Shown: positions 1 through 7,480 of the stretch, piece after piece
How positions within the stretch are numbered: position 1 is the stretch's first letter
Layout of the letters: every line of letters starts with the position of its first letter
Assembly (NCBI GenBank): GCA_946541435.1
Contig: CAMNJK010000036.1
Span: 1 to 10,390, forward strand
Source of the DNA: an uncultured Bacillota bacterium
GTDB lineage: Bacteria > Bacillota > Clostridia > Peptostreptococcales > Anaerovoracaceae
DNA length: 10,390 nucleotides
Reading direction: 5' to 3'
The notes under the pieces: model-generated
What the model was told of the DNA's origin: nothing
Databases searched by the model: none
What the model saw: only the letters and a program-made list of their open reading frames with translations
Made by a program: the position numbers and the translations under genes

Positions 1-966
1 CCCGCAGCCGAAGAAGCCACTGCTGAAGCAGCTCCCGCAGCTGAAGAAGCGATCGCAGAGGCTGCCCCGGCAGCAGAAGCTGCGCCTGCCCAGGAACAGC
101 CCGCAGCCGGCGAAGGCAAGGAAAGACTGGAGCAGAAGCTCAGCGAGATCGATGATCTGCTGAGTCAGTTCGCCAGCGTCTCCGGCGCAGAGCCGCAGGC
201 GGAAGCGGTGCAGGAAGAGATCCCGGCCGAGATCCCTGAAACTGAGATCCCGGCAGCGGAAGAGACTCCCACATATCATAAGTTTACCGAATCCCTGGTA
301 TGGCCGGATATGAATGCGGACGTGTCAGAGGAGTTCATTACAGAAGAAGCGCCAGCCTTTGCAGAAGAAACAGCGGAGGCTGAGATCCCGGCGGTCGAGA
401 TTCCGGCGGCGCCGGCAGAAGAAGCTCCGGCGATCCAGGAAGAAGTGATTCCTGCGGTCGAGATCCCGGCAGCACCGGAAGAAGAGATCCCGGCAGCGCC
501 GGCGGTGAAGGAAGCGCCTGCGGCAGAGATTCCGGCAGCACCGGCTGCAGGATCAAAACCGGGTCTGGAAGACACCATGGTCATGCCCATGCCGCACATC
601 GACGAACCGGCAGACTGGATGGACGCCGGCACCGTGGCGCAGACCGCGGCGGCAGCGGGCAAGCCCCTCTCCGCGAAAGAGCTGAAGAAGCTTGAGAAGG
701 AAAAAGAAAAAGAAGCGAAGCGCCTGGCGAAGGAAGAAAAACGCGCGGCGTCTGCAGCTGTTGAAACATATACACCCGAAGATGTACAGACGAAGTCCAA
801 GGGCGGCGCGGGCCGTGTGATCCTGATGATCATCCTGATCATTCTGTGCCTCATTTTCGCGCTGGAACTGGCGGGCATCGGCATCAAGCTTCTGGCTCCC
901 ACCAGCGGCGCGGCTGAATACATCGACAACATCCTGAACAGCATCATTCACATGATCACCGGCTGA
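1..966 (+). CDS. Ala/Pro/Glu-rich protein with C-terminal membrane helix (5' end outside window)
   Basis: The reading frame is open from base 1 to the TGA at 964-966, so 321 codons are visible and the true start lies upstream; the in-window GTG at 208 is not needed. I do not recognise the family. The visible protein starts with an Ala/Glu/Pro tract, then a short predicted helix (ERLEQKLSEIDDLLSQF), then many imperfect EIPAA / PAVEIPAAP units at about residues 75-180, probably disordered. A charged Lys/Glu helix (KELKKLEKEKEKEAKRLAKE) precedes a single hydrophobic segment (VILMIILIILCLIFALELAG) and a tail of about 30 residues. This suggests a single-pass membrane protein with a long, acidic, flexible N-terminal region, probably cytoplasmic given the basic residues just before the helix. 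No terminator is seen before the next gene, so it is likely co-transcribed with the UPF0182 gene. Any N-terminal domain cannot be judged here. Confidence 0.85.
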   Translation, partial: PAAEEATAEAAPAAEEAIAEAAPAAEAAPAQEQPAAGEGKERLEQKLSEIDDLLSQFASVSGAEPQAEAVQEEIPAEIPETEIPAAEETPTYHKFTESLVWPDMNADVSEEFITEEAPAFAEETAEAEIPAVEIPAAPAEEAPAIQEEVIPAVEIPAAPEEEIPAAPAVKEAPAAEIPAAPAAGSKPGLEDTMVMPMPHIDEPADWMDAGTVAQTAAAAGKPLSAKELKKLEKEKEKEAKRLAKEEKRAASAAVETYTPEDVQTKSKGGAGRVILMIILIILCLIFALELAGIGIKLLAPTSGAAEYIDNILNSIIHMITG

Positions 967-1010
967 TCCGGCGGAGGAACATTTCCGGGCTGATTTTCAG
1001 GAGCATTGAT

Positions 1011-1058
1011 ATGACAAGACGAAACTTCTTACAGGAGGATTTTGGAATTGGAAGATAA
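1011..1058 (+). CDS. possible 15-codon leader ORF overlapping the UPF0182 start
   Basis: ATG at 1011 is preceded by AGGAG at 999-1003 with a 7-base spacer, which is close to ideal. The ORF reads MTRRNFLQEDFGIGR and stops at TAA 1056-1058. It contains the ribosome binding site of the next gene (1033-1038) and overlaps that gene's likely TTG start (1048) by 11 bases in another frame. This is the arrangement expected for translational coupling. There is no run of one amino acid's codons as in classical attenuator peptides. Translation is inferred only from the start signals; the peptide may have no function of its own, or the ORF may be chance. Confidence 0.35.
   Translation: MTRRNFLQEDFGIGR
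1033..1038 (+). promoter_or_regulatory. ribosome binding site AGGAGG choosing the TTG start at 1048
   Basis: AGGAGG lies 3 bases before the in-frame TTG at 1042 and 9 bases before the in-frame TTG at 1048. The first spacing is too short for efficient initiation and the second is acceptable, so 1048 is preferred. No ATG is available near the N-terminus of this frame. Confidence 0.7.
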
Positions 1059-3990
1059 AAAATCGAATAAGAAGCGAAAGCTGGGAGCGAAGGGGATCAT
1101 TATCGTCATCCTCCTCATCGTACTTTTGTTTGTGGCGCTGATCGGATGGATCACGGATTTCATGTGGTTCCGTGAACTGGGGTACGTTTCCGTATTCCTG
1201 ACCAAGCTCTTCACGCAGCTGAAGATCGGTGTGCCGGTGTTCATCATCGTGACGTTCCTGGCCTATGTCTATTTGAAGTTCCTGAAGAAAGGCTACATGA
1301 AGCGGGTGGATTCGGATGAGGAAACGGACCACCGGAAACTGAACCTCATATCCTGGGGGCTGGGCGGCGCCTTCGGCGTGGTGGCCACGTATTTCGCGGT
1401 GACCAGACTCTGGTTCCAGACCCTGCAGTTCCTGAACAGTACGGATTTCAGGATCTCGGACCCGCTGTACAAGAACGACATTTCTTTTTATGTCTTTAAA
1501 CTGAATTTCATCGAACAGCTCAATGCCGGCGTGATCCTGCTGATCGTCGCTTTTGCGCTGCTTACGTTTATCTATTACATGGTTCTGCTGACGGTGCGTA
1601 CCCCCCGGATGTTCGAGCAGGTGGACGAGCCGGAGGAAGCGCAGGACGAGTACGGATATGAAGCGGAAGATGACGAGGAGCGGTACACCGGCGCCCGCAT
1701 GGACGACAACAATCCGTTCAGCGAGATCAACGGCATGTTCGACAAGTTCAGCAAACAGTTCCGCGGCCCGAACGGCCCCTTCGGCAAAGGAGGTCCCGGG
1801 GCCGGCGTGAAGCGGAAGGCGCAGAGAAGTCAGTTTGACAACCAGAACGTGCGTCTGCTTCTCCACATCGCGCAGAAGCAGCTGATCCTGGTGGGTGTGC
1901 TCTTCTTCCTGATGCTGGGCGTCTATTTCTTCCTGAAGCAGTATGACCTGCTCTTCGGCAGCACCGGCGCAGTCTATGGCGCAGGATTCACCGATGTCAA
2001 CGTGACCATGTGGATGTACCGGATCCTGATGGGTCTGTCCGTGTTCGCTGCCATCGGCGTAGCCATCGGTATCGGAAAGAAGCGTTTCAAACCCGCGGTG
2101 GCGGTGCCCCTGATCATGATCGCGGTGGGCATCATCGGCGTCGGCGGCGGAATGCTGGTCCAGAGCCTGGTGGTCCAGCCGGACGAGATCAACAAGGAAA
2201 GCAAGTATCTGGAGCGGAACATCGAATACACCCAGTACGCCTACGGACTGGATGCGGTCGACACCAGGGCCTTCAAGGCGACCCAGGATCTGACCAGCGA
2301 CGATATCGCCGCCAATGAAGAGACCATCTCCAACATCCGGATCAACGATTATTCACCCACGAAGACTTTCTACAACCAGACCCAGAGTATCCGTCAGTAC
2401 TATGAGTTCAATGACGTGGATGTGGACCGGTACACCATCGACGGAGACTACACACAGACATTCCTGGCCAGCCGGGAGATCGACGAGGAAAAGATCAGCA
2501 ATACCTGGCTGAACCGTCATCTGAAATACACCCACGGCTACGGCGTGACCCTGTCCCGGGTAGACAAGATCACAGCCAGCGGACAGCCGGATGTCCTGAT
2601 CGGGAACATCCCGCCGGAATCCGTGGTGGATCTGCAGGTGAGCCAGCCGTCGATCTACTTCGGCGAGATGACCAACGACTATATCCTGGTCAACACATCT
2701 GAAGATGAGTTCGATTATCCGGACGGCAACAGCAACAAGTACTGCCAGTACGAAGGCAACGCGGGCATCAAGACGAACCTGCTGACAAGGCTCATGTTCT
2801 CCGTTCGTGAGAAGAGCCTGAAGATGCTGGTTTCCGGCAACGTCAAGGGCAGCTCCAGGATCCTGATCAACCGCAACATCATGCAGCGTGTCCGGACCAT
2901 CATGCCCTATCTGGATTACGATGAGGATCCATACATGACCACGGTGGACGGCAAGCTCTACTGGATCATCGACGCCTACACAGCGACCAACCGCTATCCC
3001 TATTCCGAGCCCTACAGCCCGGAAACGGATGTCAACTATGTCCGCAACTCCATCAAGGTGGTCGTGGACGCCTACAACGGCGATACCAACTACTATATCG
3101 TGGATGCAGATGACGCCATCGCCCAGACCTTCAAGAACATCTATCCGAAGCTCTTCAAGGATCTCAGCGAGATGCCGGAAGGCCTGCGGGCGCACATCAG
3201 ATACCCGGGAACACTGCTGAATATCCAGGCGGAGATCTATCAGAGATATCACATGAACGATGTGAAGGTCTTCTATCAGAACGAGGACCTGTGGCAGATC
3301 GCTGATGAGATCTATGGTACCGAAGAGAAGACCATGACGCCCAATTACTACATCATGAAGCTGCCCGGAGAAGCGAAGGCGGAATTCGTCAACTCCATTC
3401 CCTTCTCGCCCAAGGACAAGAGGAACCTGATGGGACTTCTGGTGGCCAGAAACGATGGAGAAGAATACGGTAAACTGGTGCTCTACCAGATGCCCAAGAG
3501 CAAGGTGGTCTACGGACCCATGCAGGTAGAGGCCCAGATCGACCAGAACACAGAGATCTCCAAGGAGTTCTCCCTGTGGGATTCCTCCGGTTCCAAGTAC
3601 AGCCGGGGCAACCTGTTCGTGATTCCCATCGAGGATTCTCTCCTCTACGTGGAGCCGGTCTATCTGGAAGCGACCAATTCCAGTATCCCGGAAGTCAAGC
3701 GTGTCATCGTCGTCTACGGGGATGAGATCGCTTATGAATCCACGCTGGCGGAAGCGCTCAACTCCCTGTTCGGAGAAGGCAGCGCCCATGACAGCAAGGG
3801 CAGTGAAGAGATCGCCGGCGGCGAAGACCAGCAGGAAGGCGGAGATCAGCAGCTGAGCCAGACCGAGCTCATCGAACTGGCCCAGGGCGCCTACGACAAT
3901 GCGCAGGATGCGCTGAAGGACGGCAACTGGTCCAAGTATGGCAGATACATGGACGAGCTGGAGGATTACCTGAACCAGCTGGCAGACTAA
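1048..3990 (+). CDS. UPF0182 family (COG1615) multi-pass membrane protein
   Basis: About 980 residues, a usual length for the UPF0182 family, whose function is unknown. Seven hydrophobic segments can be read at about residues 14-40, 60-79, 101-122, 158-183, 277-297, 322-342 and 349-375. A large domain of about 600 residues follows, presumably outside the cell. Family-like motifs are DPLYKNDISFYVF (about 139-151), PDEINKESKYLERNI (378-392), LKYTHGYG (492-499), QPSIYFGE (533-540), DEDPYMTTVDGKLYWIIDAY (625-644) and NYVRNSIKVVVDAYNG (663-678). Between helices 4 and 5 is an acidic, then Gly/Pro-rich linker (about 188-265). The C-terminus carries a low-complexity Gly/Glu/Gln stretch and then a helical segment rich in Asp, Ala and Leu. 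The start is TTG 1048 (see the ribosome binding site); TTG 1042 would add two residues. It follows the Ala/Pro/Glu-rich membrane protein by about 80 bases with no terminator between. Family assignment is firm; the role is unknown. Confidence 0.95.
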   Translation: MEDKKSNKKRKLGAKGIIIVILLIVLLFVALIGWITDFMWFRELGYVSVFLTKLFTQLKIGVPVFIIVTFLAYVYLKFLKKGYMKRVDSDEETDHRKLNLISWGLGGAFGVVATYFAVTRLWFQTLQFLNSTDFRISDPLYKNDISFYVFKLNFIEQLNAGVILLIVAFALLTFIYYMVLLTVRTPRMFEQVDEPEEAQDEYGYEAEDDEERYTGARMDDNNPFSEINGMFDKFSKQFRGPNGPFGKGGPGAGVKRKAQRSQFDNQNVRLLLHIAQKQLILVGVLFFLMLGVYFFLKQYDLLFGSTGAVYGAGFTDVNVTMWMYRILMGLSVFAAIGVAIGIGKKRFKPAVAVPLIMIAVGIIGVGGGMLVQSLVVQPDEINKESKYLERNIEYTQYAYGLDAVDTRAFKATQDLTSDDIAANEETISNIRINDYSPTKTFYNQTQSIRQYYEFNDVDVDRYTIDGDYTQTFLASREIDEEKISNTWLNRHLKYTHGYGVTLSRVDKITASGQPDVLIGNIPPESVVDLQVSQPSIYFGEMTNDYILVNTSEDEFDYPDGNSNKYCQYEGNAGIKTNLLTRLMFSVREKSLKMLVSGNVKGSSRILINRNIMQRVRTIMPYLDYDEDPYMTTVDGKLYWIIDAYTATNRYPYSEPYSPETDVNYVRNSIKVVVDAYNGDTNYYIVDADDAIAQTFKNIYPKLFKDLSEMPEGLRAHIRYPGTLLNIQAEIYQRYHMNDVKVFYQNEDLWQIADEIYGTEEKTMTPNYYIMKLPGEAKAEFVNSIPFSPKDKRNLMGLLVARNDGEEYGKLVLYQMPKSKVVYGPMQVEAQIDQNTEISKEFSLWDSSGSKYSRGNLFVIPIEDSLLYVEPVYLEATNSSIPEVKRVIVVYGDEIAYESTLAEALNSLFGEGSAHDSKGSEEIAGGEDQQEGGDQQLSQTELIELAQGAYDNAQDALKDGNWSKYGRYMDELEDYLNQLAD

Positions 3991-4061
3991 AACCGCAGTC
4001 ATCGGCTGTCGGTCTCACCGGGCGGCAGCGCTTTGTAAGTTTACGAAGACAAGAAGATCAG

Positions 4062-4091
4062 AACATTCCCGGGGAGCACTTCGGGAATGTT
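4062..4091 (+). terminator. hairpin terminator downstream of the UPF0182 gene
   Basis: Arms AACATTCCCG (4062-4071) and CGGGAATGTT (4082-4091) pair perfectly over 10 bp. Two G-U pairs and one G-C pair can extend the stem inward to a four-base loop AGCA (4075-4078). The sequence after the stem, TCTCGTTAT, is only moderately T-rich, so it is a fair rather than ideal intrinsic terminator. It sits about 70 bases after the UPF0182 stop and 55 bases before the glutamine synthetase ATG. It could also act in the leader of the latter if that gene is transcribed from further upstream. Confidence 0.6.
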
Positions 4092-4146
4092 TCTCGTTAT
4101 AAAGAGATTTTGCAATTATATCAGCGCTTAAGTGGAAAGGCAGGCC

Positions 4147-6063
4147 ATGCTCAATTACGATTTCAGCAAGATGCTGTTTAAGATTTCCGCGGACCGGCAC
4201 GGGGTGGACCAGATCCGGAAGACCCTGCTGGCGCATCCGGAGATCAAGTTCGTTTCCCTGGTGGGGATCGATATCGGCGGACATGACACAGATGAGAAGA
4301 TCCCGGTGCGGGAGTTCCTGAAGGACATCGGCAAATTCCTCCGGGAAGGCGTGCAGACCGACGGCTCCTCCGTTGTTCTTCCCAGGATCGCGAAACTGAA
4401 CAACGCCAAGGTGGACATCATTCCGGACACCACGGTCAACTGGTTCGTGGATCACAATTTCAGCTATCCGGATCCGGAGACCGGGCTGCCGGTGGGCACC
4501 CTGCGGATCCCGTCCTCCCTGGTCCACAATGATGATGAAGGCGTAGGCTCCCGGGTCATCCTCCGGGACGCCATCCGGAACTTCAAGAGCGACCTGCTGG
4601 ACCTGCTGGAAAAGCACCCTTATGTATTCGAACACATGGATATCGACGGACGGGAGGACATCGACGAGATCGTGATCACCGCGGCCACCGAGCTGGAATT
4701 CTGGGTCCGGTCGCCGGAAGACGACGCGGACAGAGAACAGCTCTCCACGGCCCAGATGCTGAAGGAGCAGTACTGGAAGAGGACCTCCGGTCCCGTGCGG
4801 ACCGCCCTGGAAGAGGTCATGCTGGTCCTGGAGCAATACGGCTTCGACATGGAAATGGGCCACAAGGAAGTGGGCGGCGTCAAGGCCAAGCTGGAGAACT
4901 CCGGAAACTACGACCACGTGATGGAACAGCTGGAGATCGACTGGAAATACTCCTCCGCGGTGCAGGCAGCGGACAATGAGAACCACATCAAATATGTGGT
5001 CCGTGACATCTTCCGCCTGTACGGACTGGATGTCACCTTCATGGCCAAGCCCATGGTGGGCATCGCCGGCAGCGGAGAGCATACCCATATGGGCGTGGCA
5101 GCGAAGCTGAAGGACGGCAGGATGGTGAACCTGTTCGCGCCGAAGGACGAGCGGAATCAGTTCCTGAGCCCGGTGGGCTTCGGCGCCCTGATGGGACTTC
5201 TGAAGAACTACGATGTGATCAATCCCTTCGTCAGTTCCACCAACGATTCGCTGAACCGGCTGAAGCCCGGCTACGAGGCTCCGGTCTGTACCGTGACCTC
5301 CCTGGGACATACGGCCCAGACTCCTTCCCGGAACCGTACCGTCCTGGTGGGTCTGATCCGGGAGACAGGCAGCCCCATGGCCACCCGGTTCGAACTGCGT
5401 TCGCCCAATCCCAAGAGCAATACCTATCTGGTCCTGGCCGCCTCCTATATGGCTATGCTGGACGGGATCAAAGCCGCGCTGGAAGCGGGGAAGACGCCGG
5501 AGGATCTGGAGAAGTCCATCTCCAAGGAATACGGCGAAGAGGATTTCTATCTGGACAAAGACAGAATGTACCGCAGTGAGCGGGACGTCTTTGATGAATA
5601 TACGGAAGAGGAGCGTGACCGCTATTTCGGCAGAGCGCCCCGGACGGTCTGGGAGAACATTCAGGCATTCGACCTCTACCCGGAAAAGCTGGCCATTTTC
5701 CAGCGGGATAATGTGATGACCACCACCACGCTGGCATCCTACCGGGAGGCGGTGATCTCCCAGTGGGAGACGGAGCTGCGCAACCGGATCATCCCGGACA
5801 CCATGAATACCCTGCGGCGCTGCCGCAAGGCCCATACGGAGGGCGAATCTGTGGACTATGACCGCCGCAGCTGGGAGAAGATCTCCAAACTGCGGGATTA
5901 TCTGGGCAGGAACACCGTGGCGGAGACCTGCCTCCTGACCCGGATCGTCAACGCCCTCAGGGAAAAAGATTATGAAACCGCCTCGGATCTTCTGGTGGAA
6001 ATGCAGACCAAGACCGAGCAGCTGATCAGAATGTATCTGATGTACAAGAAGAACCTGTTTTAA
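4147..6063 (+). CDS. glnA: glutamine synthetase, large divergent form (638 aa)
   Basis: Predicted to make glutamine from glutamate, ammonia and ATP in the cytoplasm. The grasp-like N-terminal domain holds DGSS (residues 72-75). The catalytic domain shows TELEFW (E182, E184), HKEV (E241), QLEIDWKY (E263), TFMAKPMVGIAGSGEHTHMG (298-316, H312), NRLKPGYEAPV (370-380) and TRFELRSPNP (413-422, E416, R418), matching the metal and substrate ligands of bacterial type I enzymes. It is about 190 residues longer than the usual form of about 445. It has an insertion between the two glutamates E241 and E263 and a helical C-terminal extension from about residue 510. I see no NLYD-type adenylylation site. 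GGAAAGG at 4134-4140 supports ATG 4147; the in-frame GTG at 4132 lacks a ribosome binding site. I found no convincing promoter and no GlnR-type TGTNA-N7-TNACA operator in the 55 bases between the upstream hairpin and this ATG. A related ligase such as a gamma-glutamyl-amine synthetase cannot be excluded. Confidence 0.9.
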   Translation: MLNYDFSKMLFKISADRHGVDQIRKTLLAHPEIKFVSLVGIDIGGHDTDEKIPVREFLKDIGKFLREGVQTDGSSVVLPRIAKLNNAKVDIIPDTTVNWFVDHNFSYPDPETGLPVGTLRIPSSLVHNDDEGVGSRVILRDAIRNFKSDLLDLLEKHPYVFEHMDIDGREDIDEIVITAATELEFWVRSPEDDADREQLSTAQMLKEQYWKRTSGPVRTALEEVMLVLEQYGFDMEMGHKEVGGVKAKLENSGNYDHVMEQLEIDWKYSSAVQAADNENHIKYVVRDIFRLYGLDVTFMAKPMVGIAGSGEHTHMGVAAKLKDGRMVNLFAPKDERNQFLSPVGFGALMGLLKNYDVINPFVSSTNDSLNRLKPGYEAPVCTVTSLGHTAQTPSRNRTVLVGLIRETGSPMATRFELRSPNPKSNTYLVLAASYMAMLDGIKAALEAGKTPEDLEKSISKEYGEEDFYLDKDRMYRSERDVFDEYTEEERDRYFGRAPRTVWENIQAFDLYPEKLAIFQRDNVMTTTTLASYREAVISQWETELRNRIIPDTMNTLRRCRKAHTEGESVDYDRRSWEKISKLRDYLGRNTVAETCLLTRIVNALREKDYETASDLLVEMQTKTEQLIRMYLMYKKNLF

Positions 6064-6087
6064 GTGTCAGTAAATCAATGGAATGAT

Positions 6088-6094
6088 GGAGGAA
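6088..6094 (+). promoter_or_regulatory. ribosome binding site of serS
   Basis: GGAGGAA lies about 7 bases before the ATG at 6100. It decides the start over the in-frame GTG at 6064, which directly abuts the glutamine synthetase stop codon and has no site of its own. The 36-base gap leaves no room for a T-box leader or a separate terminator. Confidence 0.8.
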
Positions 6095-6099
6095 TAAAC

Positions 6100-7377
6100 A
6101 TGCTGGACATCAAGAGAATCAGAGAAGATTATGAAGGTGTGAAGAAGGCGGTCGAACTGCGAGGCAAGGGCGACTTCGGACTGAGCAATGTGGTGGAGCT
6201 GGACAAGAAGAGAAGAGAGATCCTGGCCACCGTGGAGCAGATGAAGAATCATCAGAAGACAGCGTCTAAGCAGATCCCGGTCTACAAGAAGGAAGGCAAA
6301 GACACCACAGAGCTGATGGCGGAGATGAAGAAGCTCAGCGATGAGATCAAGGCGCTGGATGCCCAGGTCTCCGAGACAGAAGCCGCGCTGCGGGACGCCC
6401 TGCTCAACGTGCCCAACACACCCTACAAGGATGTACAGGAGGGCGTGGATGACAGCGACAACGTGGAACTGCGCAAGTGGGGGACCCCGCGGGAAGAGTC
6501 TTTTGAGATGAAGGCCCACTGGGACATCGGCGAGGACCTGGACATCCTGGATTTCGAGCGGGCTGCCAAGATCGCAGGCACCCGGTTCACCGTCTATAAG
6601 GGTATGGGCGCCCGTCTGGAGAGAGCCGTCATCAACTTCATGCTGGATCTGCACACAGAAGAGCAGGGCTACACCGAGATCCTGCCGCCCTTCATGGTGA
6701 ACCGCATGGCCATGACCGGCACCGGCCAGCTGCCCAAGTTCGAAGAGGATATGTTCTACATCCCCCAGAAAGACTTCTTCCTGATTCCTACCGCAGAGGT
6801 CCCGGTGACCAACCTGCTGGACAACGAGATCCTTTCGGCGGATGATCTGCCCATCTATTACACCGCCTACACGCCCTGCTTCCGGGCAGAAGCGGGCAGC
6901 GCCGGCCGTGACACCAGAGGCCTGATCCGTCAGCACCAGTTCAACAAGGTCGAGATGGTCAAGTTCGTAGAGCCCTCCACCTCCTATGATGAGCTGGAGT
7001 CCCTGACCAACAACGCGGAAGAGATCCTGCAAAAGCTGGACATTCCCTATCGCGTTGTCCGTCTGTCCTCCGGCGACCTGGGCTTCTCCTCTGCCATGAC
7101 CTATGACGTGGAAGTCTGGATGCCCAGCTACGGCAGATACGTGGAGATCTCCTCCTGCAGCAACTTCGAGAGCTTCCAGGCCCGCAGAGCCAACATCCGG
7201 TTCCGTCCGGAAGAAAAGGCCAAGCCGGAATTCGTTCACACACTGAACGGATCAGGTCTGGCAGTGGGCCGTACCGTGGCAGCCATCCTGGAGAACTATC
7301 AGCAGGAAGACGGCTCCGTGGTCATCCCGGAGGTCCTCCGGCCCTACATGGGCGGACTGGAGAAGATCAGCAAGTAA
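6100..7377 (+). CDS. serS: serine--tRNA ligase
   Basis: Charges tRNA-Ser (and tRNA-Sec where present) with serine in the cytoplasm. The product has 425 residues, the normal bacterial length. Residues 1 to about 110 form the charged N-terminal long-helix hairpin that holds the tRNA extra arm. The class II catalytic core follows, with motif 1 around [11 protein letters not shown], the TAE serine-binding motif in [10 protein letters not shown], motif 2 [20 protein letters not shown], and motif 3 [20 protein letters not shown] with its invariant Arg. All catalytic motifs look intact. It begins 36 bases after the glutamine synthetase with its own strong ribosome binding site, so the two genes are probably on one mRNA. 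No T-box leader is present, unlike many Bacillota aminoacyl-tRNA synthetase genes. A strong hairpin terminator follows the stop by about 45 bases. Confidence 0.98.
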   Translation: MLDIKRIREDYEGVKKAVELRGKGDFGLSNVVELDKKRREILATVEQMKNHQKTASKQIPVYKKEGKDTTELMAEMKKLSDEIKALDAQVSETEAALRDALLNVPNTPYKDVQEGVDDSDNVELRKWGTPREESFEMKAHWDIGEDLDILDFERAAKIAGTRFTVYKGMGARLERAVINFMLDLHTEEQGYTEILPPFMVNRMAMTGTGQLPKFEEDMFYIPQKDFFLIPTAEVPVTNLLDNEILSADDLPIYYTAYTPCFRAEAGSAGRDTRGLIRQHQFNKVEMVKFVEPSTSYDELESLTNNAEEILQKLDIPYRVVRLSSGDLGFSSAMTYDVEVWMPSYGRYVEISSCSNFESFQARRANIRFRPEEKAKPEFVHTLNGSGLAVGRTVAAILENYQQEDGSVVIPEVLRPYMGGLEKISK

Positions 7378-7421
7378 CAGACGCCCTGCCTGATCCCGCT
7401 GGATATATCACGAAAATAAAC

Positions 7422-7457
7422 AAGCTGCCGCAGCAGATCTCTGCCGCGGCAGCTTTT
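7422..7457. terminator. probable bidirectional terminator between serS and the convergent secreted-protein gene
   Basis: Arms AAGCTGCCGC (7422-7431) and GCGGCAGCTT (7446-7455) pair perfectly over 10 bp. After one A-C mismatch, GCAG/CTGC adds 4 more pairs, closing a four-base loop ATCT (7437-7440). On the plus strand the stem runs into TTTT (7454-7457). On the minus strand it is followed by GTTTATTTTCG (complement of 7411-7421), so it can stop both serS and the minus-strand gene. Confidence 0.85.
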
Positions 7458-7480
7458 GTCGTCTGAAGGAGTGCATCCTG

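Noticed and set aside
208..560. EIPAA repeats considered as a DNA repeat array or CRISPR-like element
   Set aside because: The units are imperfect at DNA level, of uneven spacing, and keep one protein frame; they are a protein low-complexity region.
276..947. 223-codon minus-strand frame with Ser/Ala/Gly repeats
   Set aside because: The repeats are the antisense image of the EIPAA repeats of the plus-strand gene.
968..998. Possible hairpin GGAA-CAT-TTCC followed by TTTT after the first gene
   Set aside because: Only a 4-bp stem and a weak T-run; too poor for a terminator, so the two genes are treated as one transcript.
2353..4002. 549-codon open frame on the minus strand, antisense to the UPF0182 gene
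   Set aside because: It mirrors a well-supported family gene, its product is the Val/Asp/His/Gly-rich type expected from antisense of GC-rich codons, and no domain is recognisable.
4092..4146. Promoter-like hexamers TATAAA (4098-4103), TTATAT (4116-4121) and TTGCAA (4110-4115) before glutamine synthetase
   Set aside because: None pairs with a partner hexamer at 16-18 bases; in an AT-rich stretch these arise easily by chance.
4015..5835. 606-codon open frame on the minus strand, antisense to glutamine synthetase
   Set aside because: Same reason: the plus strand encodes all conserved GS motifs, while the antisense product resembles no family I know.
6064..6099. T-box or other riboswitch ahead of serS
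   Set aside because: The 36-base gap is far too short for a T-box and contains only the ribosome binding site.
6067..7239. 390-codon open frame on the minus strand, antisense to serS
   Set aside because: Shadow of serS, produced by codon bias; no ribosome binding site or domain support.
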